DNA from: Coenobita brevimanus
Taxonomy: Eukaryota > Arthropoda > Malacostraca > Decapoda > Coenobitidae
Length of the DNA: 64,000 bases
Reading direction: 5' to 3'
NCBI GenBank assembly: GCA_032717465.1
Contig: JAVRFU010000164.1
Coordinates: 22,654-86,653 of the forward strand
Part shown: positions 61,064 to 64,000 of the stretch, one piece after another
How positions within the stretch are numbered: the stretch's first letter is position 1
Layout of the letters: every line of letters begins with the position of its first letter
Notes under the pieces: model-generated
What the model was told of the DNA's origin: nothing
The model's database searches: none
What the model saw: the letters and a program-made list of their open reading frames with translations, nothing else
Position numbers and translations under genes: made by a program

Positions 61064-61262
61064 GGCTCCAACATGCTTGAATGCGTCGGCTTTCATAACT
61101 TAATAGCAGCTCTCCACACTGCTCAATCTCTGGCAGCCTCCCTATTCAGTCCTAGCCCTGAGGTCACACCCTATGGCCTCTTCCCAGGTCTTTTTCAGTC
61201 TGCCTCTCACCCCTACCCTCAACCTTGCCACTTATCACCTTCCGCACCCAACTGTTACTCTC
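61064..61262 (-). mobile_element. LINE-D 3' fragment
   Basis: GGCTCCAACATGCTTGAATG, CTCAATCTCTGGCAGCCTCC, CTTCCCAGGTCTTTTTCAGT and GCACCCAACTGTTACTCTCC are the reversed LINE-D end. Its tail side faces the 35-bp array. Confidence 0.85.
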
Positions 61263-62727
61263 CATTAAAAATAAAATCAAGGCATTTGAGAGAAGAACAA
61301 GTACCAATGGAACTTAGAAATCTGCATATAAGACAAGGCTTTACTATCACACCACTGATTTCCCTAGATAAATAGCTAAGGAAGAGGTGTTAGGGAGCTT
61401 CCTTTTGAATGCAGGGGTCTCCAACTGACTTAAGTTTAACCCCTAAAATAAATCATTACAGAAGAGATGTCAGGGAGCTTCCTGTTGTGTGTTAATTCAC
61501 TCCTGCCACAGCCAATGGTTTTATCCAGCTCTGGGGATATTTTATTTACTGATGGGGTAATAATGGCTATCTGTCTTCTGTTGCAAGTCTCCAAAGACTT
61601 AAAACTATATGGAAAAGTTAAGAATGAAACCTAAGGCACAAGGGGTGGCAGTGATCATTTCCTGGGATATGGTTGTTAGCACTGCCAATTTAACTGCAGC
61701 ACACTTACTGCAAATAATTCCACTTAGCAAAATTGAGTTTTTAATGTTCTGCATGATTCTTGCAACTTTAGCTTCCTCAGCTATTTAAGCACAAGTTGCA
61801 GTGCATTTTGACTAACACCTACTGAGGCCAGTTCTGCAACCAACTGGCAATTAACAAAAGCAGCACCACAGCAAGATTTATAGAAAACTATACGTTATGT
61901 ATGAAACACTCCACTGGCCCATCAATGGTTATTTCAACAGACTGGCACCTAAGTGAATATGTATAACATATTTAAATGTACTCATCTTGTAGTATCCAGC
62001 CAAGTTGCTCCCCTTCATCACTGGTGGTGGTGGTGGTGGTGGTGGTGATGGTGGTTGATGTCTACCACCAGACACCCACCACAGCAGGGGTGGCCTCCTC
62101 TGCCATCAAGCTGCCCTCGTCATACTGCCCTAAAGTACAAACATGCTTTACAACTCCACCCTTGAACTACAATGCCAGTGCTACCTCAACCATCAACACT
62201 AGTTAAATCTTAGGCTGAAGAACATACTGAAGGCTGTATCAAACCAGCCATTTCAAGGAGTCTATCAGTTAATATTCTTGCCATACACATATGTACCTAT
62301 CTCTCAGGAGGAGGATGGTGGACTGCAGAAGGGGAATTTTAGCATGAAGTCTCCTAGATTCATATCCAGATAAGCATGAACCCACAACTGAGTTAAGGGC
62401 TCTAGTAAGTAAGTTTCTCAGTGAAATATGTTAACACCCAAATATGCCTAGTAACCAATGCATTTATTCCTATACAGTATAATGCTACTTCCCTATTCAA
62501 GTTAGGCAAATGCAAACAGCAAACTAGCTAGGAACAATCATTATTTTCCTTCATCCTGATCTTTTCCACCTAATGCTGGAGTGAGGAAGGGTGCAGAAAG
62601 GAAGGACAGGGAAAGAAATAATAGAGGAAGCACTTACATTTATACCTCAACATCTTTACCTGCCTAATGGAGCGGGAAAAGGGAACTTATTTCCTTCATT
62701 CATTCATTTATAAAAACTCCAAGATGC
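61263..62727. other. no gene; TGG run at 62022-62048
   Basis: Two similar blocks, GAGGTGTTAGGGAGCTTCCT (61386) and GAGATGTCAGGGAGCTTCCT (61465), are a diverged duplication. GGAGGATGGTGGACTGCAGA at 62308 belongs to the CTGCAGTCCACCAT dispersed repeat. No coding domain recognised. Confidence 0.45.
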
Positions 62728-63165
62728 TTCCATACATCAGCCTTGATCACCTAATGGCAGTTCTCCATGCTGCTTGATCTCTAGCAGCTTCTCTGTCCAG
62801 CCCTTTATCCCTGAGGACACTGACTTCATACCAGGTCTTTCAGTCTGCCTCTCAACTTTACCCTCCATGCTCACACCTCTCACCCTCCACACCCAAATGT
62901 CATCCCCCATCCTCTCCACATGCCCAAACCATCTCACTCTACCCCTCCTAATCACAACACCACTACACTCCAGTCCCATCCTTCCTCCCAAACTATCTCA
63001 GTCTACCCCCTTCTCATCACAACACCAATACACTCCAGCCCCATCCTTCCTCCCAAAACCATCTCAATCTACCCCTTAACTCTACCCTCAACACTCACAC
63101 CTCTCCCCCGCTGCATCCAGTTGCCATCCTTCATTCTCTCCACATGCCCAATGCAATGGACAGTA
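62728..63165 (-). mobile_element. LINE-D 3' fragment with internal triplication
   Basis: The reversed LINE-D C-terminus (GGRMGLECSGVVIRRGRVRW, FGHVERMGDDIWVWRVRGVS). The ~65-bp part coding for RMGLE.IGVV.RRG.LRW is repeated about 2.3 times at 62929, 62992 and 63058, followed by a second TCTCCACATGCCC region. Confidence 0.85.
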
Positions 63166-63351
63166 AATTTCTATGACTGCACCTCTGTAGATATATACTT
63201 TACCAATGCCTTCACCCACACTGGATAAAACTTAGGTCATAACGTACCAACTGTTCCCTAATCTTTCTTGCATAGTCTACTGTATAGTCTGTTAACTGCT
63301 CTAACACCTGTATCTAAATGACTTGTTAATTATGCTAAAGAAGGGCTATGG

Positions 63352-63799
63352 CAGAGGTCGGCAACCTGCGGCTCAGAAGCCGCACGCGGCTCTTAGGACA
63401 CTTTTGTGGCTCCAGGAGCTTCATAAATAACCATTTATTCTTTCAGAACAAAGGCATCATATTACACATGCAAGGCAACATTAGATTTTCCATTCAACTT
63501 TGATAAGATCTATACTATAAGCAGATCAAACAATATCACCGTAATGTTTTGTTTAGATTTAGAATACTGCAGATTTCAGTTTATGAGAATTTTTTGTATT
63601 GTGGCTGCAAGAGTACTACATTTTTATGAAACAAAAGATCTATACTACAAGCAGATCAAACAGTATCACCGTAATGTTTTGTTTAGAATACTGCAGATTT
63701 CAGTTTCAGAATTTTTTGTATTGCAGCTCCAAGAGTACTACATTTTTATGAAACTTTAAAACAAATGGCTCTTGTAGCTTTAAGGGTTGCTGACCTCTG
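63352..63799. mobile_element. hAT-type MITE with perfect 8-bp target duplication
   Basis: The ends CAGAGGTCGGCAACCTGCGG and (right end, reverse complement) CAGAGGTCAGCAACCCTTAA are inverted over the first 15 bases. GGCTATGG flanks both sides (63344-63351 and 63800-63807). The CAGAGGT.. end and 8-bp duplication are typical of hAT elements. Inside, a block of about 125-140 bp (from AAGATCTATACTA to TACATTTTTATGAAAC) occurs twice in tandem. No transposase. Confidence 0.95.
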
Positions 63800-64000
63800 G
63801 GCTATGGGAAAGGTGTACAGGCAAGGTAATGTCAATCTGGCATTAAGCTGTATCCCTCCACAAAAGGACAAAAAGCTATACCAATTTATGGGCTAAAATC
63901 GGTGCTTCCATCTCACTTAGATTTCTTAACCAAGGAAAAAATAATCTTGCCACTTAGCTATACTGTAGTCTGTCCTTCACCTGATGGAACTGGCCCATTC

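Overview
This 64 kb window is eukaryotic nuclear DNA: intron-sized spacing, no operons, AT-rich intergenic sequence, abundant microsatellites, and dense nested transposable-element remnants. The best guess is an arthropod, probably a decapod crustacean. This rests on remembered resemblance, not a search: the LINE 3' end near 27,476-27,550 (GCGCTGAATGACC, then TTGGCCTTTGGCCTAA and an ATTCC tail) looks like one common in shrimp and crab sequence. No complete host gene is visible. The only long intact reading frame is a piggyBac-type transposase.

Layout. 0-7.5 kb: a LINE-D 3' fragment, a hAT-like transposase remnant split by a Tigger-like non-autonomous element with a TA duplication, tRNA-derived SINEs, a short reverse-transcriptase fragment, a foldback MITE and a CpG-containing stretch that may be a promoter. 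7.5-18.3 kb: an 81-bp higher-order repeat inside a TA-flanked MITE family, an inverted pair of LINE-B 3' ends, LINE-A fragments, a duplicated locus carrying a SINE, a copia-like RNase H end and a LINE-B reverse transcriptase. 18.3-27.6 kb: LINE-C with an 11-bp target-site duplication inside a LINE-A remnant, then a 4.2-kb I-like element (LINE-E) with ORF1, RT and RNase H but no endonuclease region. 28.0-31.1 kb: piggyBac element. 31.4-33.8 kb: LINE-D with a zinc-binding insertion in its RT. 34.1-37.7 kb: about five tandem copies of a 0.79-kb unit. 38.7-45.6 kb: LINE-A, LINE-B and LINE-D fragments and a roughly 0.55-kb triplicated unit that acts as its own empty-site control for two retroposon insertions. 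46.2-48.9 kb: a polypyrimidine tandem tract followed by five successive hairpins. 49.2-51.1 kb: LINE-A with an in-frame 90-bp minisatellite and a PIF/Harbinger insertion carrying a MADF-like exon. 51.6-64 kb: further LINE fragments, 79/83-bp, 20-bp and 35-bp minisatellites, and a hAT MITE with a perfect 8-bp duplication.

The elements form a connected system. LINE-A appears to have no 3' UTR: its stop codon lies in the TAGA-type tail. A SINE-like family (SINE-M, at least nine pieces here) ends in the same 45 bp and is probably mobilised by LINE-A. LINE-C has the same stop-in-tail layout with a TTGA/GATT-type tail. The 35-bp minisatellite at 59.3-61.06 kb abuts the 3' end of a LINE-D copy and shares its CGATA-rich tail motif, so it may have grown from that tail. 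Names LINE-A to LINE-E and SINE-M are local labels, not database names.
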